Part shown: positions 35,182 to 46,494 of the stretch, piece after piece | Position numbering within the stretch: the first letter of the stretch is position 1 | Layout: each line of letters opens with the position of its first letter | DNA from: Planococcus citri | Lineage: Eukaryota; Arthropoda; Insecta; Hemiptera; Pseudococcidae | Reading direction: 5' to 3' | Assembly: GCF_950023065.1 (NCBI RefSeq) | Contig: NC_088677.1 | Location: 14,092,001-14,156,000, forward strand | DNA length: 64,000 nucleotides | Notes under the pieces: generated by a model | The model's database searches: none | What the model saw: only the letters and a program-made list of their open reading frames with translations | Told to the model about the DNA's origin: nothing | Translations under genes and position numbers: made by a program

Positions 35182-36300
35182 CAGGGGCGGATGGGCCATA
35201 AGGGGAACCGGGGAAAATCCCGGTAAAAATTGGATTTCGGTGCCAATTTTTACGCTGATTTTGACTCGAATTCGGCGCCGCAGCAGCGCCGAAAGTGTAC
35301 AAACATTATTTTTTACTTCTTGAAACACAAATTTTTGAAAGCTTTTGCCCTCGCTTCGCTCGGGCTTGTTTTATTTTGTTTTTCAGCATCAAGATGAAAA
35401 TTTCTCCCAAAAAATCAAGTTCTAAAGTCGAAAAATAAACTCTTCATCCTCACATTGAAAAAACATCGTTTTTATGACTCTCCTCGAAATACAAATTTGC
35501 AAGAGCTTTCGTCCTCGCTCGAGCTTGTTCTGTTTCCTTTTTCAAAATCAACTTCCTAAAAAAACATCATTGTATTTCTAAAATTTAAAAAACCAAAAAA
35601 TAAACTACTTACTTGCATTTAAAAAACCTCGTTTTTAGGCATCTCGAAATGAAAATGTTCAAAAGCTTTCGCCCTCGCTTCGCTCGGTCCAATTTGTATT
35701 TCTTTCGAAAGTAGGACCCAAGGTGATATCCGCTCCAAAGTTTGCCGGTTCAGTAACGAAAATAACATTTTTTTACACCTTTCAAGTTGGGATTTTCCAA
35801 AATTTTTGCCCTCGCTCCGCTCTGGCAAAATGTTCACCGTTTCATACCCATTTTATTCAACTTATTCGACTCAATTAGGTGCAAGTACATCTTTTTTTAG
35901 TTATTAAACTCTAAATTTTTCAAAATTTTGTTTATCCTTTTACGAATACATACATACTTAGGTTGATTTAATTCAGCATACAAATTCTAATTTAATTTAG
36001 TAAATAAATCTAATACACTCATTTCAATTTCGTCAAATTGTTCAATTTAAAAAAACAATCAGCAACTTTTTCGTTTTTTCCCATCAAAAGTTGACGAATT
36101 TGTAATTTTTTGCCCCCCTCAAAATGACAACATTGGCTAAAATATGCAAGGTAAAATAATTCAAAAAAAAAAAAAAATACATGATCTTTTTTCTTTGTCA
36201 CAATCCCCCCCCTTCCCCCAATCTTCGCCCCAAAAAACCTGGCGTCGCATCAGCACCGGCGCCAAATCCCAGTAACTTTAAAGTGCCCCATCCACCCCTG
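35182..36300. mobile_element. hAT-like non-autonomous element with 8-bp target duplication
   Basis: Termini are CAGGGGCGGATGG and CCATCCACCCCTG. The 8-base target AGTATGTT is present on both sides (35174-35181 and 36301-36308), and a single copy marks the empty site in the paralogous sequence near 50175. CAGGG ends and 8-bp duplications are hAT hallmarks. The 1119-base interior has no transposase. It carries four copies of a CTCGCTTCGCTCGG-containing module and a poly-C/CCCCCCTTCCCC patch. Confidence 0.9.
35335..35830 (+). repeat. Recurring GCCCTCGCTTCGCTCGG module
   Basis: The phrase AAAGCTTTYGCCCTCGCTTC, continuing with GCTCGG, appears near 35338, 35502, 35663 and (variant) 35805, about 150 bases apart. 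It is embedded in longer similar segments (CTCGAAATACAAATTTG, CCTCGTTTTTAGGC). Related words occur near 40205 and 43306 inside another hAT-like element. The core is a GC-rich palindrome-like CGCTTCGCTCG in AT-rich DNA. Confidence 0.7.
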
Positions 36301-36410
36301 AGTATGTTTTTTTATTTCTTGTAATTACTTTTTCTTGATTTTTTTCTTAAATTTCAGTCACAAAATAGCAATCCTGTAGAGGTTTTAATGACCAACTTAA
36401 CGATAGGATA

Positions 36411-37190
36411 TCGCACCTCGGGAGTAATAAGGTCACATCTAAAAAAGTGAAGTTTTACAGGAGAGTGATTTTCTTTTTTTTAAAAAACTTGATTCATTAT
36501 TTTTATCAACTTATAATTAATTGTGAGGAATGAATAGCACCTCATTTTAAAGATCTGGTATCCTACCTTCATTTAGCATAAGAACACTTTGAAAAATAAA
36601 ATCTTAAAGAGGAAATATTTCAATGTTTGGAAAACATTTTGAGTTATAACCTTTCATTAAAGTTGATGTGGAGGCGAAAGGAAGCGTCCAAAAAAAATTT
36701 CCATGATCTCAAAGTTGTAGAGAATTAAATTTCCAATCGACGTAATGTCGTTAGTTTTTTTTTAGAGTGCTTAGTTTTTGAGTTTTTCTCAAAAAACTAA
36801 AATTTCATGATATGTGCAAATTCATTTTTCTGAAAAGTTATCAATTTTTAAAAAAATTTCCATTTGGTACAAACCAATAAAAAATGCACTCCTTGTGACT
36901 ATTTCTAACTGACAAACATTCAAAACAATCAAAACTATTTGTTAACACTTTGTACATACAAAATTTGCTCAAAAAAGGTGGAGTATTCTGAGATGTACCC
37001 TTATAACTCCAAACAACTTGCAATGTTGTTGAGATTTTGAGTTAGGCCATTTGCGTTTTTCACAAGATCTAGATAATGTACCCAACTCAAAGTGTAATTT
37101 TTGGTTGAGGGGGGTCAAATAGACCCCAAAAATGTAAAAACATCAAAATCAATTTTTTTGAGATGTGACCTTATTACTCCCGAGATGCGA
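36411..37190. mobile_element. TA-flanked MITE (780 bp) with 30-bp termini
   Basis: Left terminus TCGCACCTCGGGAGTAATAA and right terminus (reverse complement TCGCATCTCGGGAGTAATAA) match for about 30 bases with one mismatch. TA lies on each side, and the empty site GGATATGACC is present near 50279. This interrupts the MARF1-like RRM exon. The interior is non-coding. A related internal segment (AAATTTCCAATCGAC, TAATGTC, TTAGTTTTTTT) recurs near 46048-46100, so the family is dispersed. Probably Tc1/mariner-type. Confidence 0.88.
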
Positions 37191-37689
37191 TATAACCCTG
37201 CGAAAATTCGCAACAAGATCAAACGTCTTTCGGAAAACTGCTATGGTCGTATTGGAATTCTTACCCATCTAACTACTTATGTATTACCATACGTTTTCCA
37301 TCGATGGAATTCGCTAGTAGGTATAAGTTTCGAAAAAAATAAAACTATAAAATATCAAAGTCATATTCTGTAGGATATGTGGGATTGAATAATCATTGGT
37401 TATTTAGAATTTTTTTTGCATTGATAGCAGCTATCGGGTTTTGTTACGCGTGTTTCGAAAATATGTATGTTATGAAGGTCAAGTACGGGGTGGGTCAATT
37501 TTTTATGTTTTTCTGAATATTGTCTCCGTGTAATAAGAAATAACTTGTGTATATTTTACAAGCATGGACGTGAAAATTTGAGTGACTCACTCACTGTTAG
37601 GTAAAGTTGTAAATGTAATATTCAAAATTACGCACCATTTCAAACCTTTGAAGGGAAAAAAAGAACGAAATTACGATGATAAAAGCAAC

Positions 37690-38960
37690 GATGTTTTTAC
37701 AAGACAAAAATTAATCCAACGTCTTTTTTCAAGTTTTATTCTTTTGAATTCTCATGGATTTTATTTTCCAAATTTGTAGCCAATTTTCAAAGAATTTTTG
37801 TTTTTTTTTGTGTAAATTTTTGTGAAGTTTTCGAAATTTTAGATTTCCGAATAAATCAGTTTTTTGTTATTCCTGAAAACTGCGAAAATGGACTTAGCCC
37901 CTTTCTGTTCTCACCGATTCATTTATGGAATTCTTTTTACAAATCATTGTTCACTTATTATTACTCAACACTCGAATAATTTTTTTTTCGTCAAATCCTC
38001 GCTCATGTCAACATTTCTGCTATTTTGCGATTTGATTTTTTGATAAGATTTTGAATAAAAGATTAAATTTCGTTCCTCCCAGTTTACATAGACTTCCCCC
38101 TCTTCTTTCAATTTTGCAATTTTGTCAGTGGTTTCCATTATGTTTCCGGAATCCAATTTTTTTTCATGCTTTCTTTTTGCATTTTGATCTACGAATATAG
38201 TTCACTTTCGAAATGTTGATAATTATCTGTTTTGAGCTTTTGCTAGTTTTTTTTTCAAACTGGTTTTTATTCGAATTTCGATGTTATTTTCTGTGCTTTT
38301 TGAAAAAACTGCTGTTGAAATTTTCGTTGAGTTTTGTTTTGTTTTTTCGTCATTTTTGGGTAATTTTTTCTGAAGATTTTGGGTCGAAAAATACCATATT
38401 GAGAACGCGTTTTAAAAATTGCATCCAAAAATTTAGGCTGCACAACCAGACTCAACAGCAGTAAAGTATAAGGAAACGAACACGAAAAAAAAATGCAGTG
38501 ATTGGAATTTTTGAGGAACGGCGCAGATTTGAGGTCAACTGCAGTCAAAGTCGAAGGAACAAGTTACACTGCAAGGAATACGCGCGCTTTTGACGCAATC
38601 GCACGTACTCGCAACTGCGATGACTTTTTATTTTTTGAATTAGTCAGAAATGGAATACGCGATAGTGTAGTTGTACAAATAAAAAATTCCCAAAAAAGGA
38701 TCCATTTTTTCATCACCCGAATGCTTTGATTTTTGCCAAAAACTGACAAATCTTACATCTGGCTTCTGGCAACAGCGCTTCACTTCAACCAACCGTTCGA
38801 GGATATCGGCGCCAGTCAGTCGCCGAACAATCCTTCACTGCTAACTCGAAAGTCGAATTGCTAGAATAATTCTTGGAAACGTTAGCGTGTGTTGGATGGA
38901 AATTATTGTTATCGACACAGCTGTTATGATACCAACTAAATGTTTTATCAGTGCTCGTAA
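37690..38960. other. Non-coding interval
   Basis: AT-rich. A slightly more GC-rich part at 38510-38640 (ACTGCAGTCAAAGTCGAAGG) has a 75-codon frame but no recognised motif or splice partner. Confidence 0.4.
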
Positions 38961-38967
38961 TTTAACA

Positions 38968-39053
38968 CGTAATCGTTGACATGGCGGCTGACAGCCGCCA
39001 GCCTGAATTTTTTTGAAGACATGGCGGCTAGAGCCGCCATGTCAACGATTACG
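38968..39053. repeat. Nested palindrome with two internal hairpins
   Basis: A perfect 22-base inverted pair (CGTAATCGTTGACATGGCGG onward, and its mate) encloses about 40 bases. Within it, TGGCGGCTGACAGCCGCCA (38982-39000) and TGGCGGCTAGAGCCGCCA (39022-39039) are each self-complementary. The single strand could fold as one long stem or as a stem with two arms. It is probably a short MITE or a terminal palindrome. Confidence 0.8.
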
Positions 39054-39054
39054 G

Positions 39055-39750
39055 GACTTAAGTTTAAGTCAACTTTTAAGTGTTGAAAAAAGAGATCATC
39101 TGTAAAATTTCGAAAAATTTGATACATACTGCTTTAAAGGGTATTCCCGGTTAAGATAGGTGAAATGGCCCTATGATGGATTATTGTTGGGTACCTCCAA
39201 TAAAAATTTTCGACCGGAATTTCCGCCCCCCAACCCACCCCTCTTGGTCAGTATAGCCAAAAAAACGCGTTTTTAGCGCGAAAAATTCGGTATCCATGAG
39301 TAGGGGGGGGATTCTGGTACCACACGGAATGTGTAGGGGAACAGTGGACATATCGACATGCTTTTTTTCAAAATTTTGTATCGTAGTGGTGGGGGTAAAA
39401 TTGACAAAAGAAAACTTTGAAGCGCCACAGCTCCGAACTGAAGGGTACTACACAAAAGCAGTTTTCGCCAAAATGTGTCTTTTTACAAGTACTATCTTCC
39501 TACTAATCCATGAAATTGAAATTTTGCCTGCAAAAGGCTCATATTGGCAAAAAAATCTGAAAAATACGCGTTTTTCGCGTTTTTTTGCAAAATTATGCGA
39601 AATATGTGAAAAATGTAGGGAACAAAAAATGTTGAGCGTCGAATTTCATCCTAGAAAACGTGTTCATAAGTGTTCCGGTATCTGAAATTGAAAGAAAAAT
39701 GTAGGTTAGCTTAAGGAAATTGATTTTACAACATGAGTGATGCCTACTTA
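39055..39750. other. Transposon-like debris with homopolymer runs
   Basis: Contains AAAAACGCGTTTTTAGCGCG-type words, a G8 run near 39303, and a 129-codon frame (39296-39685) that lacks recognisable domains and shares wording with other repeats in the window. No supported gene. Confidence 0.4.
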
Positions 39751-39760
39751 TACATTAATC

Positions 39761-42700
39761 CAGGCCCGTAGCCAGAATCTGGCTGTAGCTGGGGCGAAGG
39801 AACTATTAGCTGGGGCAGCACTTTTTGAGGCTCAAACATCTATGAAACATACCCCTTTTAACCCCCCCCCCCCCCTTCAAACATCTGTTATTTCAAAACA
39901 ACTTTTTGAAAAGAAATGAACAAAATGAGTGTGTATTTCAGAAAAAGATTATACATAATGCATAATGCTGCGTTTGAGGCTAATACACAGCTGTAATTGG
40001 CGCAATTTACTGTGAAAATCTCGTAGTACATAATTCTTCAGCAGTGACTGTTTCTGTTTTAATTTTTTCATAAGGTAAAATAGTCAAATTTGACTCACGT
40101 CCAAACAACATTGAAAAAATATGCTTATCATTCAAATTTTTAAAGAAATGTTAAGCCAAAAAACGCGCTTTTCACCTGAAAAAACTTTACTTCTCAAAAC
40201 AAACTTTTGCCCTCGCTCAGGACTCGTACTTGATCACATTTTTTGGTTTCTCAAAATATTTTTTTTTTAATTTCAAAAATTCAATTTTTGTATCTATCTT
40301 GATGAGAAAAAAATGCTACCTAGTAATATTCATAAGTGAATAATCTGAGAAAGTTAACCTATACTTGAACAATGAACATACACTTTTATCGCCAAAAATA
40401 GCTAAAAATCTCACCTTTTGTCAACATTTCCAAAAATAGCCTCATTTCTTGCAAAAAATTGTTACTTTTTGGTAAAAGAATTCAAGAAGTATCCATTTCC
40501 CCTTCCTAAAAATTACCTAAAATATTCCGCTTTTTTGCTCAAAAAAAATGTCAATGACCAAGAAATTTCTCCCATTTTCAAACGAGGTTACGAAAAAAAT
40601 AATCCTTTTTTTGGCCAATGATTGCCAAAAATTCGTGCTTTTCCTCAAAAATAGTCAATCTTGCTTCTTGCTTAAAATGGTCAAAATTCTCGGTTTTTCG
40701 CAAAAATTACAAAAATTTTCATTTTTTCCTAAAAAATGTCCATAAGTCTTCCCTATTGCTGAAAATTTTAGCCTTTTCGCAGTACAAAAGTCTCAATTTT
40801 TCACGTAAAACTGCCATAAATTGCACAAAGTGGAAATCTCACTTTTCGAAAAAAATTGCAAAAAGATGTACTGGATTTCTTATCTTCACAAATTACTCAT
40901 TTTTACTTATAGAGCGGGCAAATAGCGGGTTTAAAAAGGAAAAAATTGGCACATGAATTTTTTCTTCGGGAATGTGTTCAGATGAACCCCCTGAACTACC
41001 AAAAAAAACCCGCGCCTTCTACCCCTGGAGCTAACTTTTTTGGGGGGCTAAAACCGGTTTCGATTCACGTTTTTTTGCGATTTACTCGGAAAATATTAGG
41101 TTTACGATAAAATACCATGACAAAAAATGTTCCCCTTTAAATTCTCGACAATTTGATACTACGCTCGATACCCATATCTCAAAAGGGGTGTCTGAAAAAA
41201 GGGGTGGAAAGAGAAGGTGTTTCAAAAAAAGGCAGTTCAATAAATTTATCAAAGTTACCACTTTATATCATTCGTTTTCGCTCAAAATTTTTTTACAATG
41301 TCTACTCACTCAACTATTAATTACACCACCATTGATTGGTCTTCAATCCTCCCCGGGGGTTGGTGTGGGGTGCTTGATTTTTCAAGTAACACACAACTGA
41401 ATCATATATTTGAAAAACGAATCTGGACATGCGATGTATCGAATAGTATGTTTTTGAGGTCGCTGAATACGAATACGAACTTATTTTTTGGGTCCAACCC
41501 CTCAAAGCCCCTCTGTGCCCCAAAAAGGGGGTTAAAATTTTGAAAAATCGTGAAAAGTCGAGTGATATATCGAATGGTATGTTTCCGAGGTCGCTGAGTA
41601 CGAATATGAACTTACTTTTTGGGTCCCACCCCCCAATGTTCTTCTGTGCCCCATCAAGGGGGCTAAAATTTCAAAAAATCATCAAAAAGTCGAGTGATAT
41701 ATCAAATGGTATGTTTCCGAGGTCGCTGAGTACGAATATGAACTTACTTTTTGGGTCCCACCCCCTAATGTCTCTATGTTCCCCAAAAAAGGATCAAATT
41801 TTGAAAAATCATGAAATGTCGTGTGATTCATCAAATCGTATGTTTTCGAGGTCGCTGAATACGAATATGAACTCATTTTCTGCTGAGAGTTCTTCAAAAT
41901 CCATTTACGCCCTTCTAAAGAGGATAAAATTTTGAAAAGTCGCTGAAAATCATGTAATACGAGTATATCGAATAGTATGTTTTCAAGATTGCTGAACACA
42001 AATTTTTAGAATCCAAAGCACAATGGTTCTCCGTCCCAAAAAAGTTAACGACAAAACATGGTGTGATCTTTTTTTTTAAAGATTCTCACCATTATTTTAG
42101 AAATAATTCTGAAAATTCATCTCAAAAACACTAATTGGAGTAACTTTCGGAGGGAGGAGGGCCGAGGTAGAGGTATTACCAAGCGGGTATTATACCGGGA
42201 TTGCTATTCAAAAAGTTTGAACGCTCATTTTGCAAAGAAAACATTTCACATCTCAAGATTTGTTTTTAAAACGTTCACTCACCTACCAGTTGTTGATTAC
42301 TTTTTAACAGAAAATAAAATAGAACTGAGACTTTTACAGTTTTGTCGAATTTCGTCGAAATAAAATGTATAACCATCCAACTAATTTCTATTTGTAAATT
42401 TCGCTTAGGTATATGCCACTCGGATTATTAATTTTGGAAATTTTAATGGAATTGATTATTTATATCGTTTTTTTTTTGTTGGAAAAACTCATAAATTGAT
42501 AAAATATTTCAAAATAGAATCCCGAAACATACGATTTGATGAATCACACGACATTTCATGATTTTTCAAAATTTGATCCTTTTTTGGAGAACATAGAGAC
42601 ATTAGGGGGTGGGACCCAAAAAGTAAGTTCATATTCGTACTCAGCGACCTCGGAAACATACCATTCGATATATCACTCGACTTTTCACGATTTTTCAAAA

Positions 42701-43605
42701 TTTTAACCCTCTTTTTGGGGCACAGAGGGACTTTGAGGGGTTGGACCCAAAAAATAAGTTCGTATTCGTATTCAGCGACCTCAAAAACATACTATACGAC
42801 ACATCGCCTGTCCAGATTCGTTTTTCAAATATATGATTCAGTTGTGTGTTACTTGAAAAATCAAGCACCCCACACCAACCCCCGGGGAGGATTGAAGACC
42901 AATGAATGGTGGTGTAATTAATAGTTGAGTGAGTAGACATTGTAAAAAAATTTTGAGCGAAAACGAATGATATAAAGTGGTAACTTTGATCAATTTATTG
43001 AACTGCCTTTTTTTGAAACACCTTCTCTTTCCACCCCTTTTTTCAGACACCCCTTTTGAGATATGGGTATCGAGCGTAGTATCAAATTGTCGAGAATTTA
43101 AAGGGGAACATTTTTTGTCATGGTATTTTTTATCGTAAACCTAATATTTTCCGAGTAAATCGCAAAAAACGTGAATCGAAACCGGTTTTAGCCCCCTAAA
43201 AAAGTTAGCTCCAGGGGTAGAAGGCGCGGGTTTTTTTTGGTAGTTCAGGGGGTTCATCTGAACACATTCCCGAAGAAAAAATTTATGTGCCAATTTTTTC
43301 CTTTTCGTCCTCGCTTTTTTACGTTATTTTCCTGCTCTATTAAATTATCAAATTTTTGATTTTAAATTTAGTGAACTCATTGAGCGAGCCATCAAGCTAT
43401 CAAATGCAAGAATGCAATTCATGCTGGTTTAGCCATTTCATGAACGTGAAAATAATTTTACGTTGTTGAGTTGGGTTTTTGCACTTTCTGATTTTTTTTT
43501 CTGATGTTGCTGGTCGGGGCAAACGTGTTTTTTTTATGTTTTGGATTTTGCTACCCGGGGCAAACAGCCTGCCCCGGCTAACCCTATACGCTGGCTACGG
43601 GCCTG
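39761..43605. mobile_element. hAT-like element (3.8 kb) with 8-bp target duplication
   Basis: Perfect 15-base termini CAGGCCCGTAGCCAG and CTGGCTACGGGCCTG are flanked by the 8-base duplication CATTAATC (39753-39760 and 43606-43613). Subterminal GCTGGGGC-type motifs are inverted at the two ends. No transposase was found. Most of the interior is a nested inverted repeat (40951-43293). It inserted right at the edge of the hairpin MITE that follows. The C13 run near 39862 is in its left part. Confidence 0.9.
40951..43293. repeat. Long inverted repeat nested in the hAT-like element
   Basis: The left arm (about 40951-41843) and right arm (about 42526-43293) are near-identical reverse complements. 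They include the frames MSEKRGGKRRCFKKRQFNK and MSTHSTINYTTI in both orientations. The left arm has three copies, and the right arm fewer, of a roughly 130-base tandem unit (ATGGTATGTTTCCGAGGTCG, TGGGTCCCACCCCC), which explains the arm length difference. The spacer of about 680 bases is AT-rich. Confidence 0.85.
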
Positions 43606-43612
43606 CATTAAT

Positions 43613-43704
43613 CCAAGAGGACTGACATATGTTTAAACTGACACCATTGTGGAAGCCTCCGGGTTACAACCCGGAGGTTTCCACAGTTATGTCAGTCCTC
43701 TTGG
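43613..43704. mobile_element. Hairpin MITE, copy 1
   Basis: Outer arms CCAAGAGGACTGACAT and ATGTCAGTCCTCTTGG enclose an inner stem built from GGAAGCCTCCGGGTT and AACCCGGAGGTTTCC. Same family as 46407-46465 and 48249-48314. The hAT-like element sits directly against its left edge. Confidence 0.75.
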
Positions 43705-43850
43705 GGTAGTATTATGTGAAAAAGCTATTGGATGTCAGGAGGTCACAACTTCTGCTGAAGTATCAAAAAATGTCCTATTTTTCGCCGCTATTCGAAAACA
43801 ATAATTTCCAATTTTTGCTAAAATTGTGTGTGTGTTTTTAATACCTATTA

Positions 43851-44171
43851 AGCTTCCTTTATAGTGGCCGTGGAATTTTTCTACAGAAAAGACAAATGTG
43901 TACATTCAAATGGAAGCATTTATACTGGCTGTGGAATTTTATCAATTTTCTATGGAAAAGTCAAAATTTTTCAACTTTTCCATAGAAAAGTGATGAATGA
44001 GATGAAGATTGAAAACTTTTTATTAAAGTGAATAATCATCAGAATTTATAAGAAATGTTATTATTTTACTAGTTTAGAGGTTCAAAAGTACTTAAAATTG
44101 AGTTTGAAAAAATTCCACGATTTTCTGTAGAAATTTTCTATTGCCAGCTTATCGCCACTATAAAGGAAGCT
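43851..44171. mobile_element. MITE with AGCTTCCTTTATAGTGGC ends, TTA target
   Basis: Left AGCTTCCTTTATAGTGGC and right GCCACTATAAAGGAAGCT are perfect 18-base inverted termini flanked by TTA at 43848-43850 and 44172-44174. Internal repeats TGGAATTTTTCTACAGAAAA and its inverted form follow. A three-base TWA duplication is typical of PIF/Harbinger elements. Confidence 0.85.
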
Positions 44172-44297
44172 TTACAATTTCCTGAAAACTGAAAATGATA
44201 TAGCAATGAAAACCACATTTTTGCATCTTTTGAAATAATTCAAGATTGATGTACGTTTCGAATTACAATCAATTTTTCACTGCTTTCGTCCTCCATA

Positions 44298-45727
44298 GTG
44301 GAGGCAAATTAGCATAATATTTGAATAAAAAAAACATTTTTGGCTACCCAAGCTTTTATGATGAAAAATTGTCAGGTATGGTCCCCCGAATAATTCCTGA
44401 GAACTACCACCCCACAGACCCCCGGCTAATTTTTTTATGGGGGGTTGAACCCCCCAAAATTGGTTTTTTGCAGTTTTATCCTCAGGGGTTGATTTTACGT
44501 TAAAAATAGCTTTAGTTTTGTGTTCTACGTCAAATTTCCGATCTATTGATATATCAACTGCCTTTCTGCCCCTAAGGGGGGTGGAGCTGGAACCATTCGA
44601 ATGTGAGGGGTTTTCTAAAAAACTCCAAAATGCTATCGGCGCATAAGAGGGGTTAAATGACCGCCGAGAGCGTTCGGGTAGATACTAGCATGGAAGGTGG
44701 GTACTATCGAGAAACTATCACGTGAAAAATTTCAGATCCACACCACCTCCCCTTTCTGGGGAACCCCCCTTTTCTGAAATTTCAATAGCACTTTTCTGAG
44801 TTCCATTTTGGCCGATTTTGAAAATTTTTCAGTATGTAATGTATACTCTTGGTAGGTATCCCCACAAAAATTTTCAACCCCCTCCCCTCATATTTACCCC
44901 TCAAAACGGCGTAAAATGTGTCTTTGCGAGGTTTGGGGGTAAAATGGGAATTTTGGGGAAAATAACTAGATATTAATAAGTAGGGTGTCGTTGTCTTATG
45001 ATTCGATACCGCTGAGCACGAATATGACGTCAGATTTTTTGCTACACTCATCTAGCCCCTTCCAAAGCACTTAGACCCCTCAATTTTTACTATTGTTAAG
45101 AAACATAAAATAAGTTGAAAAACGCTATTTTGAGAGGTAAATATGAGGGGAGGGGGTTGAAAATTTTTGTGGGGATTCCTACCAAGGGTATACATTACAT
45201 GCTGAAAAATATTCAAAATCGGTTGGAATGGGGCTGAGAAAAGTGCTATTGAAATTTCAGAAAAGGGGGGTTCCCCAAAAAGGGGAGGTGGTGTGGATCT
45301 GAAATTTTTCACGTGGTAGTTTCTCGATAGTACCCACCTTCCATGCTAGTATCAACCCGAACGCTCTCGGCGGCCATTTAACCCCTCTTATGCGCCGATA
45401 GCATTTTGGAGTTTTTTAGAAAACCCCTCACATTCGAATGGTTCCAGCTCCACCCCCCTCAGGGGCAGAAAGACAGTTGATATATCAATAGATCGGAAAT
45501 TTGACGCAGAACACAAAACTAAAGCTATTTTTGACGTAAAATCAACCCCTGAGAATAAAACTGCAAAAAACCAATTTTGGGGGGGTTCAACCCCCCATAA
45601 AATAATTAGCCGGGGGTCTGTGGGGTGGTAGTTCTCAGGAATTATTCGTGGGACCACCCCTGACAATTTTTCATCATAAAAGCTTGGGTAGCCAAAAATG
45701 TTTTTTTCTTTTCTTATTTGCCTCCAC
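44298..45727. mobile_element. Foldback element (1.4 kb)
   Basis: The left arm (44298 to about 44907) and right arm (about 45123 to 45727) are highly similar reverse complements, starting GTGGAGGCAAAT and ending ATTTGCCTCCAC, with a spacer of about 215 bases. The frames inside (for example MSGVVPRIIPENYHPTDPR on the minus strand and its twin on the plus strand) come from the palindrome. No transposase was found and no clear target duplication was identified. Confidence 0.75.
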
Positions 45728-45734
45728 TACCACC

Positions 45735-46400
45735 TCACATCGCTCGGGCTACAGCGTTTTCCGTTTCTTCTCTCTGACCAAAGTTGCAGGGTTGAAAAGT
45801 TGACTTATCACATCACTAAAATTGTGGATTTTGTTTTAAATTTGTTTTTGCGTTTTCAACTCGTTTAACGTAGTTTGAAACATGTTTTAAGCATTCACAC
45901 TTTTCTATCATTTTATACATGTGTTACACAAAAGAGAAGAAAAAGTTTTGAACGGGAAAACTGTTTTTCATTATACACGCTACGAAAGTATAAGTTTTCC
46001 GCCCTCTGTGCATGCTACGAAAATGCTCTATGTTTACCTGGGCCGAAAATGAAATAAATTTCCAATCGACATAATGTCTTTAGTTTTTTTCTACGAGGTT
46101 CAGTTTTCGATATATTTGCAAAAGAAAGCATTCTCTTTTAAAAAAATGAACTATGCAAAAAAGGTTTAACCAAAAACGGACATAATATTTGACTCGCCGA
46201 GCCGAAATTGTAATATACTCTTCTCTTCTCTTCTCTTCTCTTCAACTCTGATGAATACTCCTTAATGTTTTCGTGATAGTTTTCTGATTCAATTTTTTCG
46301 TAATTTTCGAAAAAAATTTTCATATTTTTAAAATAATTTTGAAAATATTTTCTAGACATTTTACGATCAGTTTAAATAATTTTCATTTACACTCTTCAGA
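45735..46400. other. Non-coding interval with MITE relic and TCTTC microsatellite
   Basis: A relic of the 780-bp MITE family is at about 46048-46105. A pentanucleotide CTCTT/TCTTC array lies at 46218-46242. No gene is supported. Confidence 0.5.
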
Positions 46401-46406
46401 GCCTGA

Positions 46407-46465
46407 GCTGACATAACTGAGGAAACCTCCGCGTTGGACTCGGAGGTTTCCTCAGCGATGTCAGC
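46407..46465. mobile_element. Hairpin MITE, copy 2
   Basis: GCTGACATAACTGAGGAAAC at the left pairs with GTTTCCTCAGCGATGTCAGC at the right around a CCTCCG / CGGAGG stem. It is followed by AGTCAGCGCTCAAGGG, as in copy 3, so the full element is somewhat longer than the core given. Confidence 0.75.
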
Positions 46466-46494
46466 ATTTGCTTAAGTCAGCGCTCAAGGGCTAA

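Larger units (their letters stand above)
35006..37680 (+). pseudogene. MARF1-like gene fragment, copy A, interrupted by two transposons
   Basis: The segments 35006-35181, 36309-36410 and 37191-37680 align in order with 50013-50725. The exon reads NPVEVLMTNLTIGY, then after the insertion NPAKIRNKIKRLSENC and GRIGIL. This resembles the RRM (VTNLP...LRRLRQLSDNCGGKV) of meiosis regulator and mRNA stability factor 1. The second half of the exon has drifted (THLTTYVLPYVFHRWNS) compared with copy B. Inserted elements are at 35182-36300 and 36411-37190. It is non-functional. Confidence 0.65.

Noticed and set aside
39296..39685. 129-codon frame as a gene
   Set aside because: Unremarkable composition, runs through a G8 tract and GCGTTTTT-type repeats, no domain.
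41188..43050. Paired frames MSEKRGGKRRCFKKRQ and MKNREKSSDISNGMF on both strands
   Set aside because: Products of the inverted repeat nested in the hAT-like element; the apparent protein repeat is a DNA tandem unit.
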